From an uncultured Bacilli bacterium (GTDB lineage: Bacteria > Bacillota_I > Bacilli_A > RF39 > UBA660), in contig CANQPC010000014.1 of NCBI GenBank assembly GCA_947625625.1, positions 1 to 34,667 on the forward strand: a stretch of 34,667 nt of DNA. The letters run 5' to 3'. Position 1 is the first letter of the stretch, and each line of letters begins with the position of its first letter. The translations under genes and the position numbers were made by a program. Under the pieces are notes generated by a model that did not search any database, was not told where the DNA came from, and saw nothing but the letters and a program-made list of their open reading frames with translations. Positions 6,415 through 14,812 of the stretch are shown in pieces.

Positions 6415-7671
6415 CTAATAAGTAATAAGTTCTTTTTGATAAATATTATTTACTAAATCTTTGTCTTCTTCTTTAACGACGATTGTCTTGGGATTTCCAT
6501 CAGATATGTAGCGGTTATTCTCTAAATTATCAAATACCATTTTAATATCAAATTCATTGCCATTATTATCGTAAGCTCGGCATCTCTTTAAGAAAGTAGC
6601 ATCAAAATCTTTATTATATGGTGATACTTCTGGTTCCCAACCGACTCTAAGAGCCGCTACTGTTTCGTAATTATAGCCATTGTAAGAACCATTTAATACA
6701 TACTTGTAGTTTTCATGACTCTTATTATAAGGACTGCCGAAAGGAAGAGCTATTATCTTACTGTACTTATTAGGAATAATATCATCTAACTCTTGGTATA
6801 CGAAAGCTATTTCTTTTTGAACTCTCTCTCCACTAGAGCTCTTAATATCGAGGTGGGTTTCTGTATGATTTCCTACATTATAGCCATTGTCAATAAGCCA
6901 GTTTAATATTTTTTCATTATATTCTGGTTGTTCGAATAATCCTCCATTGACAAAGAAGATTGCCGTAACATTGGCGTCGCTATGTTTTTTCTTAAATTCT
7001 TCTAAAATACCGACGGCCGAGTCTTTATCGATAATAATATTACCGCTATCATCTAAGCCAGTAACTTTTATATTATCGATATTACCATCATCAAAAGTAA
7101 GGACGATAGGACTCATTCCGTAAGGAACATCAATATTACCTTCGATATAATCTGGTAAGCTAATCATTCGATAGCCTTTTTCATAATAAAACTCTAAGTC
7201 TTGGCGAAAAGCTTCAGGGGTCCTATTGTACCCATCTTTATCGACATTTCCTCCGATAGTTCCCGTACTACTAGATGTTTTCTCTCTAATTCCATGATAC
7301 ATCATAATAGGAACTTTTCCAAGTTCATTGATATTATCACTAGCAAGCTTTTCTTTATCTAGTTTTCCAAGTGATATGACAATATCGATTTTATCACCTT
7401 TTTTTATTTCAGTATTTTCTTTAATACTTTGAGATATTACTTTGTCTTTTTCTACTTCATCACTATATTCATAAGTTATATTAGCATCAAGAGTATATTT
7501 TTCAATAATAGCATTTGCTTCATCTAGAGTATTAAGTTTAGTCATTAAGTTTTTCTCTTCTTCTTTTTTACCTAGAACAAAAAATAATATTACTCCTATT
7601 ATAAGTATTAAGAACACTACTAGGCAAATAATTCTTCCTATTTTAAGCTTACGTTTTTTTCTCTTAGCCAT
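6415..7671 (-). CDS. Membrane-anchored polysaccharide deacetylase with a PASTA-like domain
   Basis: Predicted envelope enzyme removing N-acetyl groups from a cell-wall glycan (PgdA/NodB-like carbohydrate esterase 4). A basic N-terminus and transmembrane helix (about 12-34) are followed by a PASTA-like module (about 42-103; note VISQSIKENTEIKKGDKIDIVIS) and then the NodB domain. TFDDG (192-196) provides the catalytic base and metal aspartates, HTETH (269-273) the metal histidines, and ALPFGSPY the later conserved loop. 418 aa. An AGAGAGG site 7 nt before the ATG and a promoter at 7709-7737 support the start. PASTA modules bind peptidoglycan fragments or beta-lactams in PknB and PBP2x; joined to a deacetylase it may target the enzyme to nascent wall. 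Confidence 0.85.
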   Translation of the reverse strand: MAKRKKRKLKIGRIICLVVFLILIIGVILFFVLGKKEEEKNLMTKLNTLDEANAIIEKYTLDANITYEYSDEVEKDKVISQSIKENTEIKKGDKIDIVISLGKLDKEKLASDNINELGKVPIMMYHGIREKTSSSTGTIGGNVDKDGYNRTPEAFRQDLEFYYEKGYRMISLPDYIEGNIDVPYGMSPIVLTFDDGNIDNIKVTGLDDSGNIIIDKDSAVGILEEFKKKHSDANVTAIFFVNGGLFEQPEYNEKILNWLIDNGYNVGNHTETHLDIKSSSGERVQKEIAFVYQELDDIIPNKYSKIIALPFGSPYNKSHENYKYVLNGSYNGYNYETVAALRVGWEPEVSPYNKDFDATFLKRCRAYDNNGNEFDIKMVFDNLENNRYISDGNPKTIVVKEEDKDLVNNIYQKELITY

Positions 7672-7708
7672 AAAAATACCTCTCTTTATTTAATCTATTT
7701 ACAATATA

Positions 7709-7737
7709 ATTATATCTTAAGACTATATAAAAAGCAA
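7709..7737 (-). promoter_or_regulatory. Promoter of the deacetylase-pilin operon
   Basis: Minus strand TTGCTT (7732-7737), 17-nt spacer, TATAAT (7709-7714). Confidence 0.65.
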
Positions 7738-7752
7738 GAAAATTTCCTTACT

Positions 7753-7782
7753 AAAAAAAAGAAGTTAAATAAAAATTAACTT
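7753..7782 (-). terminator. Terminator of ylbL
   Basis: Minus strand AAGTTAA/TTAACTT stem (7762-7768 with 7776-7782) followed by C and a run of eight T. Confidence 0.7.
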
Positions 7783-7811
7783 TCTTTAATAGTCATAAAT
7801 AATATTTTATT

Positions 7812-8795
7812 TTACTTTCGTAAGTAGTTAGCGGCTTCTTCAAAAGTATCGATTTTAACTATATCAATATCGTAACCATATTTATTTTTCGTACTGATAG
7901 CTTCTTCATAATTAGCACTAGGGACAAAGACAATATCCATACCATCATTTACGGCTCCCATTATCTTATACTTAATACCCGCTATCTCGCCAACTGTTCC
8001 ATCTAATGAAATGGTTCCTGTTCCTGCTATATTTCTTCCTTTTATGATATCTTCACCATTTATTGCGTTATATATCGTAAGTGTTAACATGAGTCCGCCT
8101 GATGAACCTGATTCACTATTTTTAAATTTAATATTAATTTCCGGATCAATTTCATAATCATAATCGGCCATGATAACTACACCTATTACTTTAGTATTAT
8201 TTTGGGTGGTTACTTTACTTTCTACGAGGACATCTTTGCCATCTCTTAAGACTTTAAATTTAATTAAATCGCCATCATTCTTATTACTGATAAATTTTTT
8301 TATCGAATCAGAATCTGTTTCCTCTATTCCTTCGACTTCTTCGATAATATCTCCTACTTTAAGTCCATTATCTAAAGTAGTGGCAATGACAACATTTCTA
8401 GTTTCTTTGATCGTAATTTTTTTATTAGCTTCTTCATAGGCAACTATCGTTGCTATATCGAGAGAATTATCGCGCATTATTTTATTTCTTTCTTCAATTT
8501 CACTGATACTCTCATTGGAAATTTGTCGTTCTTCATTTTTTTCGATTTCCCAAGAATTATTAAGAAAAGCATTTAAAAGATAAAAAGGAGTAGCTTCATA
8601 TTCTGATACATATAGCATATTAAGACTACCATCTTGAGGAATATTATAACCGCTCATTTCTACTCTATCGGTTATGTTTATTGCTCCGCCGGGTGCCATA
8701 ATATAATAAGGAAGAGGTAAATAAAAGAAGGCTATTAGTAATAATAGTAATATAATAAATTTATAATTATCTTTTAATATTTTTTTTATTTTCAT
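7812..8795 (-). CDS. ylbL: PDZ-containing Lon-like serine protease (YlbL/SepM)
   Basis: Membrane-anchored site-specific protease. One N-terminal transmembrane helix (about 12-30), a PDZ-like domain (about 110-200, GLKVGDIIEEVEGI) and a Lon-type proteolytic domain (about 215-310). The Ser/Lys dyad is visible as Ser232 in SGSSGGLM and Lys277 in IAGIKYKIMGA. Streptococcal SepM processes competence peptide; B. subtilis YlbL cleaves the division inhibitor YneA with CtpA. 327 aa, normal. AGGAGG 7 nt before the ATG fixes the start. It lies divergent from ylbJ; in B. subtilis ylbJ and ylbL are also near neighbours, which supports both identifications. Confidence 0.92.
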   Translation of the reverse strand: MKIKKILKDNYKFIILLLLLIAFFYLPLPYYIMAPGGAINITDRVEMSGYNIPQDGSLNMLYVSEYEATPFYLLNAFLNNSWEIEKNEERQISNESISEIEERNKIMRDNSLDIATIVAYEEANKKITIKETRNVVIATTLDNGLKVGDIIEEVEGIEETDSDSIKKFISNKNDGDLIKFKVLRDGKDVLVESKVTTQNNTKVIGVVIMADYDYEIDPEINIKFKNSESGSSGGLMLTLTIYNAINGEDIIKGRNIAGTGTISLDGTVGEIAGIKYKIMGAVNDGMDIVFVPSANYEEAISTKNKYGYDIDIVKIDTFEEAANYLRK

Positions 8796-8807
8796 AAAAT
8801 TTCCTCC

Positions 8808-8837
8808 TTGATATTTTTTTACGTTATATCATATAAT
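8808..8837 (+). promoter_or_regulatory. ylbJ promoter, sigma-E-like, giving a leaderless transcript
   Basis: ATATT (8811-8815), a 14-nt spacer and CATATAAT (8830-8837) fit the sigma-E pattern. The same bases can also be read as a sigma-A promoter (TTGATA 8808-8813, 18-nt spacer, TATAAT 8832-8837). Either way the start of transcription falls at about the A of the ylbJ ATG (8843). Confidence 0.6.
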
Positions 8838-8842
8838 TAACC

Positions 8843-9775
8843 ATGAAAAAATATTCTAATTTTTTAATTGTCTTCTCATCCTTTATTATTCTTTTATTTA
8901 TTTTTATTAAGAGGAGTATCGTAACTTCTACTATTATTTTATCTTTAAGTCTTTGGCTAAATACTCTCGTACCATCGATGTTTCCAATGTTTATTCTATC
9001 AGATATCTTAATTAACTATAATTTTATCGACTATATTCCAGCAAAGATAACGACTCTGCTATCGAAAGTTTTTAACTTAAGTAAGAATGCTATTCTCGTC
9101 ATATTTTTGTCGTTAATTTCTGGATTTCCTTCCAATGCTCGAAATATTAAATCGGCTTACGATAAAAAAATTATTTCTTTAGAGGAAGCTAATCATCTTC
9201 TTCTCTTCAATCATTTTGCTAATCCGCTATTTGTCATTCAGACAGTCGGAAGCTTTTTTCTTCAAAATACCGCTAGCGGTTTAATTATTCTCTTCGCGCA
9301 TATTGTCAGTAATTTTATCATTTGCTTTATATTTAGAAAGAAAAATGTTCCATCTAGAAATAATGATACCACTATTAAAAATGAAAGTCAAAGCTTTGGA
9401 AATATTTTATCATTTTCCATAAAAAAAAGTATCGATTCCCTCTTTATGGTCGCGGGAATTGCTACTTTATTTCTCATATTGAGTACACTTATAACAAATA
9501 TTTTTTCTTTAGGTAGTACAGCATCATTCTTTGTCAAAAGTATTCTCGAAATGACAATGGGATTATCTTCACTATCATCTCTAAAATTAAATGTTGTCAT
9601 AAAGACGGTTTTAAGTACCATGATTATTTCTTTTGGTGGTCTATCAGTTCATCTGCAAGTAATAAGCTCACTTGAGAAAGCAGAGATAAAATATCATAAT
9701 TATTTAAAAGGTAGACTATACCAAGTATTTATATCAGGGTTACTTTCATTTATCTTAGCTAATATTTTACTATAA
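8843..9775 (+). CDS. ylbJ: Sporulation integral membrane protein YlbJ
   Basis: Polytopic membrane protein (about eight helices, 310 aa) required for full spore heat resistance in B. subtilis, where it is in the sigma-E regulon. Family features: LWLNTLVPSMFPMFILSDIL (about 38-57), SLISGFPSNARNIKSAYDK (about 89-108), LLLFNHFANPLFVIQTVGS (about 118-136). No ribosome binding site precedes the ATG: the 5 nt between the -10 and the ATG are TTAAC, so translation is probably leaderless. No other in-frame start precedes the first helix. The gene converges with the thioredoxin-like gene, leaving a 3-nt gap and no clear terminator. Confidence 0.88.
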   Translation: MKKYSNFLIVFSSFIILLFIFIKRSIVTSTIILSLSLWLNTLVPSMFPMFILSDILINYNFIDYIPAKITTLLSKVFNLSKNAILVIFLSLISGFPSNARNIKSAYDKKIISLEEANHLLLFNHFANPLFVIQTVGSFFLQNTASGLIILFAHIVSNFIICFIFRKKNVPSRNNDTTIKNESQSFGNILSFSIKKSIDSLFMVAGIATLFLILSTLITNIFSLGSTASFFVKSILEMTMGLSSLSSLKLNVVIKTVLSTMIISFGGLSVHLQVISSLEKAEIKYHNYLKGRLYQVFISGLLSFILANILL

Positions 9776-9778
9776 TAA

Positions 9779-10507
9779 TTAATCACACAAACTTTCATTC
9801 GTACATGTATTACTTCCATAGACACTACTTAAAAGATTAGTATAGGTATTATATAATTCTTCGTATTGTGAAGTAGTTAATTTATCATATTTGCTTTGAT
9901 TTTCATCTAAAGTAACTGTCCCTGTATGATTAGAGACAACTTTTCCATCCTTAATACCGATAACGAAAGGCATATATATTCTTTTTTCTCCGGTATTATA
10001 TACTTTACCATCTTGGGAAGTTAAAGTATATTCTTCTAAAACGTCATCTAATTTATCTAATAGTTCATAATATTCCTTGCTGCCATCTTTAGTTTTTACT
10101 AAATCGTCATCTTTTATTTCAAAGGCTGACTTATCGTTATCTAAATTTAGATAATAAACTGTATCTACTTTGTAATCTTTGCAGACATCAAATAGTACTG
10201 GTACAGCATTTCGACACCAAGGACACCAATTGGCGCCGACATAAATAATGGCTTCCTTGCTATTTAAAACATCTAATGCTTCCTTTACATCTATATATTT
10301 TATGGGATTATCTATCGGTATATCGACATTATTATAACTAGCTCCATCAGAATCTCTTACCGTATTATTTAAAGATTCATATTCTTCTTTAAATTGATAG
10401 GCATCACTATTTTTAAGTGCTTCATTTGTTAAAAACCAAAAGGCTAATCCTCCTCCTACTAATAATAAAATAAGTACTATGATAATAATTATATTTTTCT
10501 TTTTCAT
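9779..10507 (-). CDS. Membrane-anchored thioredoxin-like protein
   Basis: An N-terminal transmembrane helix (about 5-27) anchors an extracytoplasmic thioredoxin fold. The redox motif is WCPWC (Cys95, Cys98), preceded by the strand EAIIYVGAN, and a probable cis-proline region RIYMPFVIGIKDG (about 177-189). Compared with a minimal thioredoxin there is a long N-terminal linker and a hydrophilic insert (about 125-170); two cysteines occur near the C-terminus. CPWC differs from CGPC of thioredoxin and suggests a thiol-disulfide exchange or bacteriocin-accessory-type role, not a defined pathway. GAGGTGG 5 nt before the ATG supports the start. The spacing after the XRE regulator gene (79 nt) would allow cotranscription. 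Confidence 0.8.
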   Translation of the reverse strand: MKKKNIIIIIVLILLLVGGGLAFWFLTNEALKNSDAYQFKEEYESLNNTVRDSDGASYNNVDIPIDNPIKYIDVKEALDVLNSKEAIIYVGANWCPWCRNAVPVLFDVCKDYKVDTVYYLNLDNDKSAFEIKDDDLVKTKDGSKEYYELLDKLDDVLEEYTLTSQDGKVYNTGEKRIYMPFVIGIKDGKVVSNHTGTVTLDENQSKYDKLTTSQYEELYNTYTNLLSSVYGSNTCTNESLCD

Positions 10508-10586
10508 TTTTCCACCTCATACTAATATTACCTTTAAAAATTAAAAAAAACAATAAACTATTCGTTTAACAAACTAAACTTTAAGT

Positions 10587-11306
10587 TTAATTAAGCGAGC
10601 AGCTATCGTTCATTGTAATTGGTACATTATAGGTAACCGTTTTATTTTTTTCATACCCTTTTATCTCTAAATATAAATTAGAAGAGGTGTATTTTTTACA
10701 ACTGGCTTCATAATTATCGACACCAATTTTTACATTTTCTAAAAAGCTAGACAAAGAAACATTGGAATCGCTTGCACATTTACTTATTTCTCTCTTTTTT
10801 CCATTATAATCTTCAAATAAAGTACATTCTAATTTATCATATATTTTATCTTCATCAGCACCGCAATAATCTATGTTGGAAATATATATCGAAGTTTTAT
10901 CACTACTGTAAGCCATGCTCCCTGTTACATTAAATTCTTCACAATTTGAAGTTAGAGTTTTAAATTGAAATTCAGAATCGCTATCGATAAAAATAAATAT
11001 TAACACTAAAATTATCAGTAATATCAGCAAAATTATTCCTATATATATTATTTTTTTCTTGCTATTTTTGATAGCATTGCTTTCTTTTTTCTTCGTACTA
11101 ATTTCTCCATTTAAAATATCGCTAATTTCGACATTAAATAGTTTACTTATCATCATTAAAATTTCAATATCAGGAATATTTTTACCATTTTCCCATTTCG
11201 ATACAGCCATATTGCTTACGCCAAGTTTTTCTGCTAAATCGTTTTGAGTAAGATTATTCTTTGTTCTTAAATCACGTATGAATTTTCCTATTTTATCTTG
11301 ATTCAT
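10587..11306 (-). CDS. Membrane-anchored XRE-family transcriptional regulator
   Basis: Residues about 1-60 (numbered from ATG 11306) form an XRE helix-turn-helix: IGKFIRDLRTKNNLTQNDLAEKL and SNMAVSKWENGKNIPDI. A charged linker leads to a single transmembrane helix (about 86-108) and a roughly 130-residue exported domain with six cysteines. This N-in architecture would let an outside signal control a DNA-binding domain. A GTG at 11327 is also in frame, but GGGAAG about 8 nt before ATG 11306 and the fit to the XRE N-terminus favour 11306. A promoter and a perfect 9-bp-arm inverted repeat lie just upstream (11339-11369), suggesting autoregulation. Target and ligand unknown. Confidence 0.85.
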   Translation of the reverse strand: MNQDKIGKFIRDLRTKNNLTQNDLAEKLGVSNMAVSKWENGKNIPDIEILMMISKLFNVEISDILNGEISTKKKESNAIKNSKKKIIYIGIILLILLIILVLIFIFIDSDSEFQFKTLTSNCEEFNVTGSMAYSSDKTSIYISNIDYCGADEDKIYDKLECTLFEDYNGKKREISKCASDSNVSLSSFLENVKIGVDNYEASCKKYTSSNLYLEIKGYEKNKTVTYNVPITMNDSCSLN

Positions 11307-11338
11307 GGTATCACTTCCCGACTTCACAATTACTAAAA

Positions 11339-11369
11339 TAATTATAACATTTATAATTAAAGAAGTAAA
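11339..11369 (-). promoter_or_regulatory. Promoter and possible operator of the XRE regulator
   Basis: Minus strand TTTACT (11364-11369), 17-nt spacer, TATAAT (11341-11346). A perfect inverted repeat with 9-bp arms, TAATTATAA (11339-11347) and TTATAATTA (11351-11359), spacer CAT, overlaps the -10. In DNA this A+T-rich such palindromes arise by chance, so the operator role is tentative. Confidence 0.5.
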
Positions 11370-11430
11370 TTAAAATATTTTACTTGCAAGAAGTAAAGGC
11401 AACGATATGATGCAAACTTCATAAAAAGTA

Positions 11431-11459
11431 TTGAAAAAACATTTTTATTATGTTAAAAT
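11431..11459 (+). promoter_or_regulatory. Promoter of tRNA-Glu
   Basis: TTGAAA (11431-11436), 17-nt spacer, TAAAAT (11454-11459) with a TG extension; predicted start about 11466, about 11 nt before the tRNA. Confidence 0.7.
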
Positions 11460-11476
11460 TATAAATGTCAATCGAC

Positions 11477-11553
11477 GGCCTGTTGGTGAAGTGGCTTAAC
11501 ACACTGCCCTCTCAAGGCAGCATTCATGGATTCGAATTCCATACAGGTCACCA
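11477..11553 (+). tRNA. tRNA-Glu (anticodon CUC)
   Basis: Acceptor GGCCTGT (11477-11483) pairs with ACAGGTC; anticodon stem CTGCC/GGCAG encloses loop CTCTCAA, anticodon CTC, reading GAG; T arm ATGGA-TTCGAAT-TCCAT; CCA is encoded. The body resembles Firmicute tRNA-Glu. It has its own promoter and terminator. Confidence 0.93.
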
Positions 11554-11563
11554 TAAGAAAAAT

Positions 11564-11590
11564 AAATCCTTAACGCGTAAGGATTTTTTA
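11564..11590 (+). terminator. Bidirectional terminator between tRNA-Glu and the dehydrogenase
   Basis: AAATCCTTA (11564-11572), loop ACGCG, TAAGGATTT (11578-11586), with T-rich tracts on both strands. It serves the rightward tRNA and the leftward dehydrogenase gene. Confidence 0.85.
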
Positions 11591-11607
11591 TTTTATTTTA
11601 AAAATAA

Positions 11608-12633
11608 TTATAGATGTGGGTCGACAATTATTTTGACAGCAGAATCGTGTCCGCTGGTAAGTCTTTCAAATGACTCTTGAACTTTTTCTAAAGGTACAAT
11701 ATCATCTAAGAATTTTAAGACATCAATTTTCTTTTCCGCTATTAACTCGAGTGCCTTTTTAAATTCGGGTACTGTATAAGCAATTGCTCCTTGAAGTTGT
11801 AATTCGTGAGTAACAGCAATAGCAGTAGGTATCGTAATTGGAGCAAGTGATACTCCGACTAGCATAACTTTTCCTCCAACTTTAGTATACATAATGGCAC
11901 TACTTACAGCGGCTGAATTACCCGAACAATCTATTACAATGTCGAAGCCACCATTACTTTTTTCCATTATTTTATTAGTAATGTTTTCTTCTAAAGCATC
12001 AAACCATTCGTCAGCTACGCCAAGTTCGACGGCTTTATTGCCACGTGCCTTGTTGGTCTCGGTCATTGCTACATAATTAGCTCCTTCCATCTTGGCAAAT
12101 TCGGCACATAATAGTCCAATAATTCCTCCACCGACGACGAGAACTTTATTTCCTACTTTAATGTCCGCTAGATGAATGGCATGTAAGGCTACAGCGGTTG
12201 GCTCGACCATAGCGCCTTCTTCATCAGTAACTCTATCAGGTATTTTTATTACTAAATCGGCTCTAACTCGTAATTTTTCAGCATATGCTCCCGAATTAGT
12301 AAGAGCAAGTCCAACAGCATTATCCCAAGTCTTTAAGCAGTACTGAAAATTACCACTTTCACAAGCTTCACAATGGCCGCAAGGAGATATTGGAAGGGCG
12401 GTAACTCTATCGCCAACTTGTAAATCTTCTCTTCCGCCATTATCTAATACAACGCCACTAAATTCATGGCCCATTATTAGTCCTTTAGGTTCGCCTACAT
12501 CCCAATAATGAATATCGGAACCACATATGCCGGCTTTTATAACTTTTACTAAAACTTCTCCTTCTTTTTTTGTAACATCTTCAGTAGTAGTAACTTCAAA
12601 TTCTTTAACTCCTTTTATTTTAACGCATTTCAT
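11608..12633 (-). CDS. Zinc-dependent alcohol/polyol dehydrogenase (MDR family)
   Basis: Cytosolic NAD(P)-dependent medium-chain dehydrogenase. Catalytic zinc ligands are visible in GICGSDIH (Cys37) and GHEFSG (His-Glu near 57-58); the structural zinc lobe is SPCGHCEACESGNFQYC (about 84-100) with four cysteines; the Rossmann motif is VLVVGGGIIGLLCAEFA (about 164-180), followed by T-E-T at the end of the second strand. 341 aa. Closest family types are threonine, sorbitol and butanediol dehydrogenases; the substrate cannot be settled from sequence alone. The gene stands alone, with an extended -10 promoter upstream and a shared terminator downstream. Confidence 0.87.
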   Translation of the reverse strand: MKCVKIKGVKEFEVTTTEDVTKKEGEVLVKVIKAGICGSDIHYWDVGEPKGLIMGHEFSGVVLDNGGREDLQVGDRVTALPISPCGHCEACESGNFQYCLKTWDNAVGLALTNSGAYAEKLRVRADLVIKIPDRVTDEEGAMVEPTAVALHAIHLADIKVGNKVLVVGGGIIGLLCAEFAKMEGANYVAMTETNKARGNKAVELGVADEWFDALEENITNKIMEKSNGGFDIVIDCSGNSAAVSSAIMYTKVGGKVMLVGVSLAPITIPTAIAVTHELQLQGAIAYTVPEFKKALELIAEKKIDVLKFLDDIVPLEKVQESFERLTSGHDSAVKIIVDPHL

Positions 12634-12665
12634 AAATAACCTCCTAAATTCTACTCTGTATTTAT

Positions 12666-12696
12666 ATTATAGCATGATTTTTATAAATAAAACCAA
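12666..12696 (-). promoter_or_regulatory. Extended -10 promoter of the dehydrogenase
   Basis: Minus strand TGCTATAAT (TG extension plus consensus -10, 12666-12674) with a weak TTGGTT (12691-12696) at a long 19-nt spacing. The extension may compensate for the poor -35. Confidence 0.5.
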
Positions 12697-12851
12697 TTAT
12701 TTAAAATATTTTTTGAAAAGTGTCAAGTAAATAATCTTATTGGATTTATTTTTTGAAGCAATATTTCTTTGCCCTTACTATAATTGTCTTCATTTCATTC
12801 TCTTTATAGTATCATTACACTAATTTTTCTTATGAAAACAAATAATAATAC

Positions 12852-12881
12852 TAAAAAGAAAAAATTACTTCTCAGTAATTT
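12852..12881 (-). terminator. Terminator of gltX
   Basis: Minus strand AAATTACT/AGTAATTT (12862-12869 with 12874-12881) around GAGA, followed by TTTC and a T-rich stretch; the hairpin includes the gltX stop codon. Confidence 0.7.
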
Positions 12882-14502
12882 TATCTATTCTTTTTTGAAC
12901 TCTATTCTTTCCAAGTAATTTCATTATTGCATACAAATCGGGAGTCATTGACTTTGATGTAACCGCTACTCTAATTACTGTCGAGATATCCGCTACACTA
13001 CCCTTATATTTATCAGGATTTTCTTTATATTCCTTCATATTAGAAGAATATCCGAGTTCTTCAGTTAATTTTTTTATCTTATCAAACCATATATCTTTAT
13101 CGCTAATATCAAAATACTTTTCCATATATAGAGTTAGTATTTTCTTTATCTCTTCTCTATCGGTAATATTACCCCAGTCATATTCCTTCGGATTATATAG
13201 TTCGTCATACATATAAAAGGTTTGATTTTTTATATCACTGTAACTTGCATAATCTTTACGAGGTTTCTTTTGCTCTCTTTCAATATTTAATACTTCCTTT
13301 GTATAATCTTCGTATTTGGTAATTAAATCATAAAAGTCATGGTCGTAGATACTGGCCCACTTTGATAAATTATCATATACTTCATCTTTAGTTAATTTAC
13401 TTATGTAATTTTTAGAAATATTGAGAAGTTTTTCTAAATCAAAGAGAGAACCACTGGTACTCATCTTATTAAAAGTAAAAGTAAAGTCTTCATAACTTTT
13501 ATCTTGATTTTGTAGATACCACTCTTCAAAATTTGAGTTTAAGAGGGTGGCAAAATATAATTTAATTGCCTCGGTAGGAATTCCTCTTTCATGATAAAAT
13601 GAAATAGCGGCTTCAGGATCTTTTCGTTTACTTATTTTTCTTATTGTCGTACCATCTTTAATACATAAAGGTAAAATATGAGCGTATTTAGGAATTTTAA
13701 AGCCAAAAGCTTTCCATAACTCTATATGGTAAGGAACAGAAGAAATATATGAATCGTCTCTCGTAATATGTGTCACTCTCATTAAATGGTCGTCGACAAC
13801 ATGGGCGAAGGCATATGGTGGTATTCCATCACTCTTGATAAGTACTTGATCGAGATCGTTTTCGGGAAGTTCGATTGTTCCTTTTATTAAATCTTTAAAG
13901 ATAATCTTTTTATTGAAATCGCCAAGTGATTTTAATCTTATAACAAATTTATCGCCATTATCGATATGTTTCTTAACTTCTTCATAAGTTAAATTACGAC
14001 ACTTAGCATATTTACCATAGTAACCAATTCGTTCTTTTTTTTCTTCTTGTTCTTTTCGCATTTCCTCTAAATCATCTTCCGAGCAGAAACAAGGATAGGC
14101 TCTTCCAATCGATACTAAATATTTCGCAAAGCAGTCGTATATTTCTTTTCTTTCTGTTTGAATGTAAGGACCATAATTTCCTCCATCAATTGGATTTTCA
14201 TCAATTTGATAATTATAATTTTTTAAATCATCAAGTATTAATTCAATACCATTTTCAATAGCTCTTTTACCATCGGTATCTTCAATTCTTAAGATAAATA
14301 CTCCATTACTTTGCTTAGCAAAAACTTGTGGTATAAAGGAAGCAAACAAGTTACCCATATGAACTCTTCCCGTTGGTGAAGGAGCAAATCTCGTTACCAT
14401 TGAGTTTTCAGTTAAATTTCTTTCTGGATACATTTTTTCGTAATCTTCTATTGTCTTAGTTACATTTGGATAAAGTAGTTCCGCTAAATCTTTATTTGTC
14501 AT
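12865..14502 (-). CDS. gltX: Glutamyl-tRNA synthetase
   Basis: Class I synthetase charging tRNA-Glu, and in most Firmicutes also mischarging tRNA-Gln for later amidation by GatCAB. The HIGH-type signature is FAPSPTGRVHMG (39-50), after an N-terminal extension of about 34 residues; the KMSKS-type loop is RKISKRKDP (near 275). Cysteines in YPCFCSEDD and KYAKCRNL recall the zinc knuckle of some GluRS. At 545 aa it is longer than the common 470-500. The start at 14502 is set by AAGGAG 8 nt upstream; an earlier in-frame ATG at 14526 has no such site. Flanked within 3.5 kb by tRNA-Glu(CUC) and tRNA-Gln(CUG). Non-discriminating activity is inferred, not visible. Confidence 0.93.
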   Translation of the reverse strand: MTNKDLAELLYPNVTKTIEDYEKMYPERNLTENSMVTRFAPSPTGRVHMGNLFASFIPQVFAKQSNGVFILRIEDTDGKRAIENGIELILDDLKNYNYQIDENPIDGGNYGPYIQTERKEIYDCFAKYLVSIGRAYPCFCSEDDLEEMRKEQEEKKERIGYYGKYAKCRNLTYEEVKKHIDNGDKFVIRLKSLGDFNKKIIFKDLIKGTIELPENDLDQVLIKSDGIPPYAFAHVVDDHLMRVTHITRDDSYISSVPYHIELWKAFGFKIPKYAHILPLCIKDGTTIRKISKRKDPEAAISFYHERGIPTEAIKLYFATLLNSNFEEWYLQNQDKSYEDFTFTFNKMSTSGSLFDLEKLLNISKNYISKLTKDEVYDNLSKWASIYDHDFYDLITKYEDYTKEVLNIEREQKKPRKDYASYSDIKNQTFYMYDELYNPKEYDWGNITDREEIKKILTLYMEKYFDISDKDIWFDKIKKLTEELGYSSNMKEYKENPDKYKGSVADISTVIRVAVTSKSMTPDLYAIMKLLGKNRVQKRIDKITEK

Positions 14503-14530
14503 TAATATCACTCCTTCAATTAACATAATT

Positions 14531-14559
14531 ATTGTACCATTTATATTACAATAAGTAAA
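14531..14559 (-). promoter_or_regulatory. Promoter of gltX
   Basis: Minus strand TTTACT (14554-14559), 17-nt spacer, TACAAT (14531-14536). Confidence 0.55.
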
Positions 14560-14663
14560 TTATTGTTCTCTATTTTTTGAAAATATTTTATCCAAGTAGG
14601 TATCCACTATATTCACTTTTTATAATTGAAAATATAATAATATCGAGAGGAGGAATAAACACT

Positions 14664-14807
14664 ATGTGTGGTTGTGGATACCCAAGCTATGGATATGGTG
14701 GTTACAACGGAAGTTGGTTCTGGATTATTATCGTTGTTCTATTAATATTCTTTGTTTTATTCTGGGGTAATGGTAATAACTGGAATAACAACAACTGCTG
14801 TAACTAA
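14664..14807 (+). CDS. YjcZ-family small hydrophobic sporulation-type peptide
   Basis: A 47-residue peptide: a Cys/Gly/Tyr-rich head (MCGCGYPSYGYGGYNGSW), a single hydrophobic helix (about 18-34) and an Asn-rich tail ending NNNNCCN. This matches the YjcZ/YrhL-like family of tiny glycine-rich membrane peptides in spore formers, annotated as sporulation proteins. The frame is open farther upstream to 14577, but AGAGGAGG 10 nt before ATG 14664 fixes the real start. A TATAAT at 14633-14638 may be its -10, with no good -35. A terminator follows directly. Its function is not known. Confidence 0.75.
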   Translation: MCGCGYPSYGYGGYNGSWFWIIIVVLLIFFVLFWGNGNNWNNNNCCN

Positions 14808-14812
14808 TTAGA

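Noticed and set aside
12700-12860. Possible small RNA or peptide between the dehydrogenase and gltX
   Set aside because: Only poor -10-like strings (TATAAT near 12789, TAGTAT near 12813) without matching -35 elements or a strong + strand terminator.
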